In this document: positions 22,613 through 31,218 of the stretch, piece by piece
Layout: every line of letters starts with the position of its first letter
Position numbering within the stretch: the stretch's first letter is position 1
NCBI GenBank assembly: GCA_050246115.1
Contig: JBFWWP010000022.1
Coordinates: 1 to 64,000, forward strand
DNA: 64,000 bases
Source of the DNA: JBFWWP01 sp050246115
GTDB taxonomy: Bacteria > Planctomycetota > UBA8108 > UBA1146 > JAJFFE01
Direction of reading: 5' to 3'
The notes under the pieces: generated by a model
What the model saw: the letters and a program-made list of their open reading frames with translations, nothing else
Told to the model about the DNA's origin: nothing
The model's database searches: none
Program-made: the position numbers and the translations under genes

Positions 22613-25600
22613 CAGAAGTCCTCTCCGGAGCGTAGGGAATCCAACAATCGGCGGGCTTCGCTCTTCGACTCCGCTCCGGACTCGTCTTCCGTGACGCGTT
22701 CGAGCAGGCGCCGCGCCTTCGCGGGTTTGCCTTGCGCGATCAGCCCGCGCGCCGCTTCGACGTAGCTGCGCGCGACCCAGGGTTGGATCGGATACAGAAA
22801 CGCGCCGCTCAGGAACGCATCCACCGCTTCGTTTGCGCGTCCGAGATCGCGCAGAGCGAGCCCGATCTCGAACTTCGCCTCGGCCGCTCGAGGCCCGCCA
22901 TCCGACTGCGCTTCCTCCAGGACCGCGATCGCCGACTCAGCCGCTCCGAGATGACGTAGCGCGCGGCCCAGCGCCAAACGGTGGCGCCCGCGGAGTGCGG
23001 CCTCGAGTTCCACTCCGCGCAAGGGGGCGAGCGTGTCGTGCGCAAGGAGCCAGTCTCCGGCATCACCGAGCAGTTCGCCGAGGCGCACCCGGGCTGCGTG
23101 CGCATGCTCGTGCTGGGCGTGGGCGCGGAGGAGTCGATCCAGGAACTCGCGCTCCTGGGTTGGTGCCGACCCGCGGCCCGCGGCGCTGGCCGCGAGATAC
23201 AGTGACTCGCCCGCCAGCTCGCTCGCGGGGTAGCGAGTCGCAAGCTGCTCGAAGGCCGCCTGCGCCGCGGACCAAGCTTCTTCGTGGAGGTGCGACCACC
23301 CGGTGCGGTACAGCGCGGCTTCAGTCAGCTCTCGGGAAGCACTCGGGGCAGCGGTCACGAGTGCGTAGTGGGCACGGGCTTCGGCGAAGTCGCGCGCGTC
23401 GTACGCGAAGTCGGCGAGCCGATAGTGGGCGTCGACGGCGAGAGGCGCGCGCGGGTAACGCTCCACGAGGCGCTCGAACGTAGCGCGCGCGAGTTCGGTT
23501 GCGCCCGCGTCCGACCGGAGCCACGCGAGTCGGTAGAGCGTTTCGACGGCGTCCGGTGACTCGGGGAAACGCTCCACGAACGTTTCGAGGTGGACCGACG
23601 CCTTGGCGACGTCCCCCGCCTTGGCGTAGTTTCGGCCCAGCTCGATGAGGACTTCGTGGGCGCGAGCCGAGTTGGGGGCGAGTTGAACGAGGCTGCGCTC
23701 GAACGCCGCCGCCGCGCCAGTGGAGTCTCCGCGCTCGCCACGAAGGCGGCCCTCGAGATGGAACACTTCGCCGCGGAGCTCCGAGGGTAACGAGTCGCCC
23801 GGGTCCTGTGCCCGGGGGATGAGCGGTTGCAAACACTCCCATGCCGCGTCGATTCGACCTTGCCGCCACTCACAGAAGCAGAGTCCGATGATCGCTGCCG
23901 CTCGGTTGGGCGGCCCCGCGTCGTCATCCAAGACGGCGCGGTACAGGGCCGCGGCTTCCTCGTACGACTCGCGCCGCAGCAACCGCTCTGCGAGTTCCCA
24001 CTGCGCGCGCGCGCGAACGGAGCCCGGCGGTGCTCGAGCGATGATGCCACGAAAGGCTTCCTCGTTCGTTGTCGTCTCCGCTTCGCCGCTCGGTGCCGGA
24101 GCGAGGGCCGCCGCGAGAGCGGCCTGCAGTCCGTACGCGCCCGCGGGATCCAAGAGCGCGGCACGTTCGAAGGCGAGGCGGGCGCCGATGTCGTCGCCGC
24201 GCGCGGCCGCCGAGCGTCCGGCGAGCCAGCTGATCTCTGCTGCCGGCGCACCGCGCTCGTCGGCGAGGAGGGCCGTGATGGCAGCGGTGGCGTCGTCAGC
24301 GGCTTGATCGTGCAGCGCCCAAGCAAGACGCACCTTCAGACCCGGGATCGTCGCTCGGTCGGAGGTACGGGCGATGAGAGCTTGCAGGCGTGGGATCGCA
24401 GCCTCGGGTCGACTGCTTCGCAACGCCGCCTCAGCGGCGAAGCGGACGACGGCATCGCGCTGCGAATCGTGCGCGTGATCGCGCAGGAATCGATGCTCGA
24501 GTTCGATGACGCGGTTGTCTTCGCCGAGGCGGTATGCGGACTCGACGGCGCCGGCGAGAGCGCGGGCGCGCTCGTCCGGGTCCGCGCTTGCGGCCGCTTG
24601 GGTCAGCGCGGCCGCAAGCGCTTCGCGCCATTGACCCGCCGCGCGTAGCTCGCCCTCCAACCGCGCGGCCGCGCGTTGCCCCCACGGGCCAGGGCGGCGC
24701 GCGAGTTCGGCGAAGCCCCGACTCGCCTCGTCGTGCAGCCCGGCCCGAGCTCGAGCCCAGGCGCAATAGAAGTCGGCTTCGTCGCGCCGTGGTCCCTCGC
24801 GGTGGGGGGCGAGCGCCGCGTCCGTTTCCGCCACCTGGCCGCGCTCTGCCTCCCAGGCGCCGAGTAGCACGTCCGCTTCGACACGGAGGTTCGAGTCGCG
24901 CGGTTCGGCTTCCCGAAGTGCGGCGTGAGCGGTATCGAAGGTTGGGCGTTGGTCGAGCGCCTTGGCGGCCCAGCAGGTCCCGAGCCAAGCCGCGGCGCGT
25001 TGCGGCCCCGGGCCCACGCGCGCGAACTCCACGAGCGCGCGCTGCGGGTCGCTTGCCTCCAGCGCGAGGTCGCCACGAAGTCGGTGCACCCCGTCGCGCA
25101 CGGACTCCGGGTACTCTGCGATGCCATCGAGTTCGGCGATGGCCTCCGCGCCACGACCGTTGGTTCGCAGCGCGAGCGCCAAGTTGTAGCGCGCGAGGGG
25201 CGCGAGCTCGTGCTGAGCATGTCGCGTCAGCAGGGTGCGATAGCTGTCGATCGCGAGCGCCACCTGATTGGTGCGGGTTTGTGCTTCGGCCAGCCAGTAG
25301 TAGGCGTGGGGTTCTTCGTGCGGGTCTCCACGCGTGGCCTCGGCGAGCACTTCGAGTGCTTCCGCGGCCCGTCCGAGACGCACCAGACACTCGCCGCGAC
25401 CGACGGCGCAGCGCGAGCGGTGGGTGCTCTCGGGAAAGCTCCGTAGGAGTTCACCGTAGCGCTCCGCTGCCGCGAGCCACTGATTCGTCGCGCGGTAGGA
25501 CTCGGCCACCAGGAACAGGGCTTCTTCCCGCTGGGCTCCGTTCGTCGCCGCCAGCGCTCGTTCGAGGGGCTCGATGGCACGGTCGAAGAACCCCTCGCGA

Positions 25601-25746
25601 TAGTAGCCCCGTCCGACTTGCAGGTCGGAAGCCCCGTCGGCATGCAGCAGCGATGGGCCTTGAACGAGGAGCCAGCTCAGCGAGAACGCGAAGACGGTCG
25701 CTACGAGCCGCGAACGGACTCGTGGCGCGATCACGGAGACGAGCAT
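22612..25746 (-). CDS. Exported tetratricopeptide-repeat protein
   Basis: The protein has 1044 residues from an ATG with GGAGG six bases upstream. An N-terminal signal (RLVATVFAFSLSWLLVQGPS, then LHADG) directs it outside the cytoplasm. The rest is many TPR units, for example GRGYYREGFFDRAIEPLERA, LVAESYRATNQWLAAAERYG, YNLALALRTNGRGAEAIAEL and ELGRNYAKAGDVAKASVHLE, making a long helical solenoid for protein binding. It is the first gene of the operon with ExbB, ExbD and the propeller/toroid protein, so it is probably the periplasmic scaffold of that complex. No enzymatic motif is present. Confidence 0.85.
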   Translation of the reverse strand: MLVSVIAPRVRSRLVATVFAFSLSWLLVQGPSLLHADGASDLQVGRGYYREGFFDRAIEPLERALAATNGAQREEALFLVAESYRATNQWLAAAERYGELLRSFPESTHRSRCAVGRGECLVRLGRAAEALEVLAEATRGDPHEEPHAYYWLAEAQTRTNQVALAIDSYRTLLTRHAQHELAPLARYNLALALRTNGRGAEAIAELDGIAEYPESVRDGVHRLRGDLALEASDPQRALVEFARVGPGPQRAAAWLGTCWAAKALDQRPTFDTAHAALREAEPRDSNLRVEADVLLGAWEAERGQVAETDAALAPHREGPRRDEADFYCAWARARAGLHDEASRGFAELARRPGPWGQRAAARLEGELRAAGQWREALAAALTQAAASADPDERARALAGAVESAYRLGEDNRVIELEHRFLRDHAHDSQRDAVVRFAAEAALRSSRPEAAIPRLQALIARTSDRATIPGLKVRLAWALHDQAADDATAAITALLADERGAPAAEISWLAGRSAAARGDDIGARLAFERAALLDPAGAYGLQAALAAALAPAPSGEAETTTNEEAFRGIIARAPPGSVRARAQWELAERLLRRESYEEAAALYRAVLDDDAGPPNRAAAIIGLCFCEWRQGRIDAAWECLQPLIPRAQDPGDSLPSELRGEVFHLEGRLRGERGDSTGAAAAFERSLVQLAPNSARAHEVLIELGRNYAKAGDVAKASVHLETFVERFPESPDAVETLYRLAWLRSDAGATELARATFERLVERYPRAPLAVDAHYRLADFAYDARDFAEARAHYALVTAAPSASRELTEAALYRTGWSHLHEEAWSAAQAAFEQLATRYPASELAGESLYLAASAAGRGSAPTQEREFLDRLLRAHAQHEHAHAARVRLGELLGDAGDWLLAHDTLAPLRGVELEAALRGRHRLALGRALRHLGAAESAIAVLEEAQSDGGPRAAEAKFEIGLALRDLGRANEAVDAFLSGAFLYPIQPWVARSYVEAARGLIAQGKPAKARRLLERVTEDESGAESKSEARRLLDSLRSGEDF

Positions 25747-26172
25747 CTCCAACCTCCAACGGACGATTGCGGGTCCTGGGAGGGCGCCGATCGTACCCGA
25801 CCGTACCCGGCATTGTCAGTACGTTCGTGAAGCTCAGTGGCAGAAGATGGCTTCGAGTCACTCCGTCTCCGGCCGACCCCGGCCCAGGATCGAGTCGGCA
25901 CCGCGAACGCGCGACTGCGCCGCGTAGGCCCTTCGACCTGCACCCGGGAGCGATGGGAGGCGGGCACGAGCGCACCGCGCGGAGACCGATTCCTTGCCAT
26001 CGAGCGTGAGCCGAGGCCTCGTGCCTGGCTCGCGGCTGGCCTTGTTCCGGCTGGGATGCCTCGGTAGCTTCCCGACGAGTTTGGTCCCAGATCAAGCGCG
26101 TTCACGAGCAACCCCGGTTTGCGCCTGGCGCAACGTTCTTCGGTGAAGGGTACGCCGCTGTGGCGCGAACCC
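25747..26172. other. Divergent intergenic region
   Basis: This stretch of about 425 bases lies between the minus-strand TPR operon and the plus-strand transporter gene and should hold the promoters of both. No gene is supported. A strong hairpin begins at 26173. Confidence 0.4.
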
Positions 26173-26196
26173 GAGGGGCTTTGCGAAAGCCCCCTC
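26173..26196 (+). promoter_or_regulatory. Strong hairpin in the leader of the YhhQ-type gene
   Basis: GAGGGGCTTT (26173-26182) pairs with AAAGCCCCCTC (26186-26196) around a GCG loop, with one bulged C. It lies 54 bases before the start codon. A similar hairpin lies upstream of the MoxR gene at 38250. It lacks a U run, so it is more likely a leader structure or a dispersed repeat than a simple terminator. No preQ1 riboswitch fold was recognised. Confidence 0.5.
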
Positions 26197-26250
26197 GTAG
26201 AAAAGAAGGGGCGAGTCGAGGTAGGCCGAGCGCGGCCGAAGAGAGGTCAC

Positions 26251-27015
26251 ATGGATCACAAGAAGGAGAAGCTGTTCGTCGTCCTGGCGTGCTTCTTCGT
26301 GACCAATGCGTTGCTCGCGGAGTTCGTCGGCATCAAGATTTTTGCGCTCGAGGCGACCCTGGGTCTACAACCCTTCGAATGGCGGCTGTTCGGTGAGTCG
26401 GGTTCGCTGAGCTTCACCGCCGGCGTGCTGCTGTGGCCATTCGTTTTCGTCATGACGGACATCATCAACGAGTACTTCGGGCGTCGAGGGGTCCGTCTCA
26501 TCACGTATCTGGCGGTGGCGCTCGTCGGGTACGGATTCGTGTTCGTCTTCCTGGCGATCGCGGTTGCCCCCGCGACGTGGTGGGTGAGTGCCTACCAGGG
26601 TCAGGGCATCCCCGACATGCAGCAGGCGTTCGCTGGCGTCTTCGGTCAAGGCCTGTGGGTGATCGGCGGGTCGCTCGTCGCATTCCTCGTGGGCCAGTTG
26701 CTGGATGTCGCGGTGTATCATCGGGTCCGACGTTTCACTGGGGAGAGCAAGCTGTGGCTTCGTGCCACGGGTTCGACCCTGGTGTCGCAGTTCGTCGACA
26801 GCTACATCGTGCTCTACATCGCCTTCGTGATCGGGCCTCAGCACTGGAGCACCGACAAGTGGCTCGCGATCGGCTCGCTCAACTATGGGTACAAGTTCTG
26901 CGCGGCCATCGCGATGACGCCGGTGATCTACGGGGTCCACGCGCTGATCGATCGCTACCTCGGCGAGCAGGCCGCGGCACTCAAGGAACAGGCGGCTGCG
27001 GACCGCGCCGAGTAG
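26251..27015 (+). CDS. yhhQ: Queuosine-precursor transporter, YhhQ/Vut_1 family
   Basis: The protein has 254 residues and about six membrane helices, for example KLFVVLACFFVTNALLAEFV, FTAGVLLWPFVFVMTDIIN and LITYLAVALVGYGFVFVFLA. Family hallmarks are DIINEYFGRRG after the second helix and GSTLVSQFVDSY. In E. coli YhhQ imports 7-cyano- or 7-aminomethyl-7-deazaguanine for tRNA queuosine synthesis. The chosen ATG is preceded by GAGAGG; the frame is open 44 codons upstream but that part is not protein-like. No other queuosine gene is nearby, so scavenging of precursor is a reasonable inference. Confidence 0.85.
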   Translation: MDHKKEKLFVVLACFFVTNALLAEFVGIKIFALEATLGLQPFEWRLFGESGSLSFTAGVLLWPFVFVMTDIINEYFGRRGVRLITYLAVALVGYGFVFVFLAIAVAPATWWVSAYQGQGIPDMQQAFAGVFGQGLWVIGGSLVAFLVGQLLDVAVYHRVRRFTGESKLWLRATGSTLVSQFVDSYIVLYIAFVIGPQHWSTDKWLAIGSLNYGYKFCAAIAMTPVIYGVHALIDRYLGEQAAALKEQAAADRAE

Positions 27016-27476
27016 CCCGCACCACACCGGCCCGATCGACGGACGGCGCTCACGCCTGGCTTCGCGGCAAAACGGACTCGAGAGGGCGTCGGCGGCGGGT
27101 CCGCACGGAGCGAACGACCGCTTCCCGTTTCTCTCGGGAGCGCGGCGCCCGACCTGCAGGGGCCGGCGTTGGTTGAACCTCGAGGCGCCAAGCCGCGCGG
27201 TTGGCCGCTCGTCTCCTGTGTTCGAAAGTCTGACGCGGACAGGGCGCAGCGAGAGGCCGTCGGCGGTGTGGGGCCATGAGACTTCAGCGAACGTGCGGTC
27301 GCTCAACCGTTGAGGGTTGTTCCCCAAGATGTTTTCCAAAGCTGCTTTACGTCGCCTCTGGGGTGCGGCCCGCCCGTGTGGGTTCGCCCATCGGTCCGGA
27401 AACGACTCCGCCGGCGCGACGGCGTGGGGTGGTGTGGCCTGCCCTTTGCTCAGACTCGGGTGAAGGGAGAACGAAT
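27016..27476. other. About 460 bases with no supported gene
   Basis: The stretch separates the transporter gene from a 32-codon gene. It is GC-rich at the left and slightly less so near the right end, where a promoter for the small gene would be expected. AAGGGAG lies just before the small gene. Confidence 0.35.
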
Positions 27477-27575
27477 ATGTCCGTCGAATTGCTCTTCACC
27501 TTGGTCTTCGTCGTATCACTGGTCGCTTGTTTCAGCTTCGAGGGATTCACCAGCTACGCCGACAAGCGGCGTTAG
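27477..27575 (+). CDS. 32-residue single-helix membrane peptide
   Basis: The peptide begins MSVELLFTLVFVVSLVACFS and ends FEGFTSYADKRR. It has one hydrophobic helix of about 18 residues, then a short polar tail with two C-terminal arginines, so the tail probably faces the cytoplasm. AAGGGAG lies eight bases before the ATG, and a terminator follows 88 bases after the stop, making a short independent transcription unit. It recalls small subunits that stabilise membrane complexes, but no family can be assigned. Confidence 0.6.
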   Translation: MSVELLFTLVFVVSLVACFSFEGFTSYADKRR

Positions 27576-27663
27576 TCCCGATTTGGCGCCAGCAAGTCGA
27601 GCGCGTCATGCGCTCGTTCGGGACTCGACGAGACCCGACAAATCGAGATCCAACGTACCGAGA

Positions 27664-27700
27664 CCCCGACGCGCGCACGGCCGCGCGCCGGGGTTTCTCG
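27664..27700 (+). terminator. Rho-independent terminator after the small gene
   Basis: CCCCGACGCGCG (27664-27675) pairs with CGCGCGCCGGGG (27682-27693) with one mismatch and a six-base loop, followed by TTTCTCGTTCT. It is well placed to end the transcript of the 32-codon gene. Confidence 0.75.
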
Positions 27701-27831
27701 TTCTATGACCCAAAGCGCGTTCGGTGCGACCTCCGGCGACACGCGCATGCCCCTAGCGGTCGAGGCCGGTTCGCCGTGACGAAACGGCGCGGTGTTCGAC
27801 GAGATGCTACGGGGTCTCCCAACGCGGCGGG

Positions 27832-29643
27832 TCAGCGTGGGAGGCGCAACCGGAAATGGGCGCCCACGGACGCCGGGAGCAGGCTGAGTTCGCCGTTCAT
27901 GGCGCGCGCGAGGCGGCGGCAGATGGAGAGGCCGAGGCCGACGCCCGGTCGGCTTTCGGCCGCGCGCGAGTCCGATTTGGTGAACGGCTTGAACAAGCGG
28001 CTGCGTTCTTCGTCGGCAATGCCGGGTCCGGTGTCGCTCACGTCGAAGTGAACGGCGTCGGCGGTCAGCGCGATGTCCAAGTGCACGCGCGGACGCTCGC
28101 TCTCGCCGGCGGCTGGCGCTACCGGGCGTCCGTACTTGGTGGCGTTGTCCACGAGGTTGAAGAGGATCTGTTCGAGCGAGGCCGGCTCCACCGGCATCTC
28201 GGCCGCTCGTGCCTCTCCGATATAGCGGATGTGGAGTTCGAGGCCGCTCGCGGCGGCGTGGTCGCTCAACCGATCCCGCTGATTCTCGATCAGATCACCG
28301 ATGCGGTGCGTCCCGAGGCGTGCGGGGGTGCGACGACCCTCGAGCCGCGCGTACGCAAGCACGTTCTCGACGAGGTGCGAGAGGCGGTCGGCCTCGACTG
28401 CGAGCTTCTCGATGTAGCGCCGCCGCTTGCTCGCGTCGGGAATCATGTCGTTGGCGAGCATCTCGGTGTACATGCGGAAGGTCGTGAGGGGGGTTCGCAA
28501 CTCGTGACTGACCGCCGAAACGAAGTCTCGACGGCGTTCGCTGAGAGAGAGGGCCGCCGCGAGGAGTAGCGCGACGGCGCCGCCCGCGAGCACCACACAG
28601 GCCCAGGCGACGACGAGTGAGGTGCGCAAGGGCGTTAGCCCTGTGGGGAGCGCGCCCGACTGGGCGCCGGGAACGAGTCGCACCGGCAGTGCGGCGAGCG
28701 CATGCGGGTCGGAACCCCCGGCATCGCCGTGAAGCACCGGCTGCAGCGTGGCCGCCGGCAGCAGATCGCGAACTTCGGCGAGCAGCGCCGTGCGTAGTTC
28801 TGCCCAGTCGAGCCATGAACCCTGAATGTGTTCGAGTCCATCGAGTCGCACGCGGCGAGCCAGGAACAACTCCGCGCCGAGCCACATCGGGGTCAGAGCC
28901 CCAAAGATCAAGTCGGGCTCGGAGCCCTGGTCGGTTTGAAACGCCATGGTCTGCTGCGGGACTGCGTTGTAGCCGTAGGTGGGGCTGCGAAAACGACGTG
29001 AGCGGGCTTGGACTTCGAGGTCGTTGCGAAAGTGTTGTCGCGACTGTTTCGCGACTTGGCCGGCGACGCTCTCGATCTGCGTGTTGCTCGTGTCGACGGG
29101 GCTCGACGCGATGTCTCCATCGGTCGCACCGATCTGTTCCGAGGGCGTCGGGTGCGGCGCGGGTAGGCTTGCACGCAGAGCTTGGATGTCCAAGTGGTCC
29201 CGCAGTCGCGCGCCGGACCCGGAACTCGTCGTCGTCCGTGGAGCCGTCGGCCGCGCGGGCTCCGTGGTCGGCGACAGTGGCGTCGACGAGGTGATCGAGC
29301 CATCCGGGAGCACGCGGAACTGCAGCCGGACGTAGGGTGAGCGGGAAACCGGGATCGGCGCGTTGGCGAGTGCGAAGTTGTCCAGTTCCTGGGTCTGCAC
29401 TGGGTTGCCGGCCTGGTCTACCACGGGATAGCCGAAGACGGGGCGCGACGCTTCTTCCGCGATGAGCGGAGCCAGCACGGACTCCATGCGCCACAGCGCG
29501 AGGCGCACGCTCTCCTCGCGATCGGCCTCGCGTTGCGATGCGCGCTCGAGGCGGAGCGCGGTCCAGCTGATCCAACCGACAGCCGCGATGGTGACCACGA
29601 AACAGATCGCGAAGGCCGCCCAGCTGCGTCGCACTGCGCTCAT
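27832..29643 (-). CDS. Membrane sensor histidine kinase
   Basis: The protein has 603 residues. Helix 1 (WAAFAICFVVTIAAVGWISW) and helix 2 (VVAWACVVLAGGAVALLLAA) bracket an extracytoplasmic sensor of about 360 residues that resembles no known sensor. The transmitter has the H box (VSAVSHELRTPLTTFRMYTE), N box (ILFNLVDNATKYG), G1 (VSDTGPGIADEE) and G2 (GVGLGLSICRRLA). The histidine follows the second helix almost directly, with no clear HAMP domain. The start overlaps the stop of the response-regulator gene (ATGA), so the pair forms one two-component system. Confidence 0.9.
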   Translation of the reverse strand: MSAVRRSWAAFAICFVVTIAAVGWISWTALRLERASQREADREESVRLALWRMESVLAPLIAEEASRPVFGYPVVDQAGNPVQTQELDNFALANAPIPVSRSPYVRLQFRVLPDGSITSSTPLSPTTEPARPTAPRTTTSSGSGARLRDHLDIQALRASLPAPHPTPSEQIGATDGDIASSPVDTSNTQIESVAGQVAKQSRQHFRNDLEVQARSRRFRSPTYGYNAVPQQTMAFQTDQGSEPDLIFGALTPMWLGAELFLARRVRLDGLEHIQGSWLDWAELRTALLAEVRDLLPAATLQPVLHGDAGGSDPHALAALPVRLVPGAQSGALPTGLTPLRTSLVVAWACVVLAGGAVALLLAAALSLSERRRDFVSAVSHELRTPLTTFRMYTEMLANDMIPDASKRRRYIEKLAVEADRLSHLVENVLAYARLEGRRTPARLGTHRIGDLIENQRDRLSDHAAASGLELHIRYIGEARAAEMPVEPASLEQILFNLVDNATKYGRPVAPAAGESERPRVHLDIALTADAVHFDVSDTGPGIADEERSRLFKPFTKSDSRAAESRPGVGLGLSICRRLARAMNGELSLLPASVGAHFRLRLPR

Positions 29644-30347
29644 GACGCGGATTCCTCGCCCTGGAATCGATAGCCTTGGCCGCGCACGGTCACGATCACC
29701 CGCGGTTGCAGTGGATCGTCGCGGAGCTTCTCGCGCAAACGCGCTACGTGCATGTCGATCGTGCGCGTTTCTACGCCACGTGGATCGAGCCGCCAAACCC
29801 GGGTGAGGATCTCGTTGCGCGAGATCACCCGGCCCGGCTGACTCGCGAGATAGTGCAGCAACTCGCGCTCACGTTCGGACAAGGTCAGCGCGACGCCGTC
29901 GTCGAAGGAGATCTCCTGACGGGAGAGGTCGACCCTCCCGCCGGGCACCCGCAGGACCTGGAGGTTGCGTGGCCGCTCCGGAGAGCGTCGTAACACGGCC
30001 GCCATGCGGGCGAGCAGTTCTTTGACGCTGAACGGTTTGACGACGTAGTCATCGGCGCCGAGTCGCAGGCCTTGCACCCGGTCGTCCTCGGCTCCGCGTG
30101 CGGTAATGACGATGACGGGCATGGTCGGTTGCAGGCGCCGGACCTCGCGCAAGACCTCGAGACCGTCGCGACCGGGTAAGGCCAGGTCGAGGAGTACCAA
30201 GTCGCACGGGCGCGATAGCACCAGGCGCAAGGCGGTCTCTCCGTCGGCGGCCTCGAGGGGCTGATACCCCTCGAAGGTCGCGGCGTCGACAATGCCTTGG
30301 CGAATCCCCGCATCGTCCTCGACCACGAGGACGGTCCTCGTCTTCAT
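29640..30347 (-). CDS. OmpR-family response regulator
   Basis: The protein has 235 residues. The receiver starts MKTRTVLVVEDDAGIRQG with the acidic pocket, has the phospho-acceptor Asp in LVLLDLALPGRDG, the Thr/Ala switch in VIVITARG, and the conserved Lys in DDYVVKPFS. The C-terminal winged helix has LTLSERERELLHYLA, RTIDMHVARLREKL and VRGQGYRFQ, as in OmpR/PhoB regulators. It is co-transcribed with the kinase gene, which it overlaps by four bases. GGAA lies close before the ATG. The frame is open upstream, but the extra 41 residues are not domain-like. Confidence 0.95.
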   Translation of the reverse strand: MKTRTVLVVEDDAGIRQGIVDAATFEGYQPLEAADGETALRLVLSRPCDLVLLDLALPGRDGLEVLREVRRLQPTMPVIVITARGAEDDRVQGLRLGADDYVVKPFSVKELLARMAAVLRRSPERPRNLQVLRVPGGRVDLSRQEISFDDGVALTLSERERELLHYLASQPGRVISRNEILTRVWRLDPRGVETRTIDMHVARLREKLRDDPLQPRVIVTVRGQGYRFQGEESAS

Positions 30348-30538
30348 GCGGAGTTCCTTTCCACGCGGTTTCGTTACGAGGCGCCACGGTCCCGAGCCGA
30401 ACTGTGGACTCGCAAGCCCCGCAAGGGTACGGAAATGGTAGCACGTGCCGCTGGGGTGTCCTGTAACCAAGGTGTAAACTCCCCCTTCGGTGCCGGCGGA
30501 TCACGCAGGGCCATTCGCGAGCGAAAGGAATCGAGGCA

Positions 30539-31027
30539 GTGGGTCAGCATTCGTGGCACCTGTTGCCGCACGACGCGGCGCCGTGTTTCCCGGACCGTTG
30601 TCCGGCATGCGGCGATTCGGCTCCCCGTGAAATCGACGTCATGATGGCGCGCGCCTTCCACCCGGGGCACCTGGTGCTGTGCTTCTTCATGGGGAGAAAA
30701 GTCCGGTTGGAGGTACCGTACTGCGCACAGTGCGTCGGTGCCGTTCAGCTGCAAAGGCGTTGGCGTTCGGCAACCTGCTTCCTCGGAGTGCTCGTGGCTA
30801 TCATCGTGGCGGCGTACTTGCGTCGGTGGGTGCCTGCGGAGCGCCAGAACCTCGTGTACGTCGGTGCGGCCCTCGCCGCCCTCGCACCGGCTTTGCTTTG
30901 GAAGGGAATCGCACCGCCCCCCATTGAGGTGTCGGTCGAGCCCGAAGGACTGAGGTTCGAGTTTCGCGACCCGGTCTATGCGCAGCACTTCGCGGGGGGG
31001 AATTCTCGGGAGGCGCCGCGGTCGTGA
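30539..31027 (+). CDS. Zinc-ribbon membrane protein of unknown function
   Basis: The protein has 162 residues from a GTG with GAGG five bases upstream. Two cysteine pairs, CPACG and YCAQC, with about 40 residues between them form a zinc-ribbon-like cytoplasmic part. Two membrane helices follow (ATCFLGVLVAIIVAAYL and LVYVGAALAALAPALLW), then a 45-residue tail. It is divergent from the response regulator, with about 190 bases between the two starts. The family is not recognised. This style of protein is common among planctomycete hypothetical proteins. Confidence 0.7.
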   Translation: MGQHSWHLLPHDAAPCFPDRCPACGDSAPREIDVMMARAFHPGHLVLCFFMGRKVRLEVPYCAQCVGAVQLQRRWRSATCFLGVLVAIIVAAYLRRWVPAERQNLVYVGAALAALAPALLWKGIAPPPIEVSVEPEGLRFEFRDPVYAQHFAGGNSREAPRS

Positions 31028-31218
31028 GCGCGGGTCAGGCGGGGGCCCGGCGTCGCGGCACGGGTTTCGTCCGTCCGAATCGGCGGGTGAACCTTCTGGC
31101 GGGCAGGAATTCCCGGTATGCTCTCCACTCGGGTTCATGGATCTCACTCGCAATCCTCGCGGCGCGTGCGGTGCTCGGCGAGCGAGCACTTCCCCGCGGC
31201 GCGTACTGGCTCAGGGCA

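Noticed and set aside
24534..26009. Open frame of 491 codons on the plus strand
   Set aside because: It is antisense to the TPR gene, is arginine/proline-rich and has no motif or ribosome-binding site.
26173..26250. Possible preQ1 riboswitch before the queuosine-precursor transporter
   Set aside because: Only a simple hairpin is visible. I could not find the preQ1 aptamer pattern with its A-rich tail and downstream pairing.
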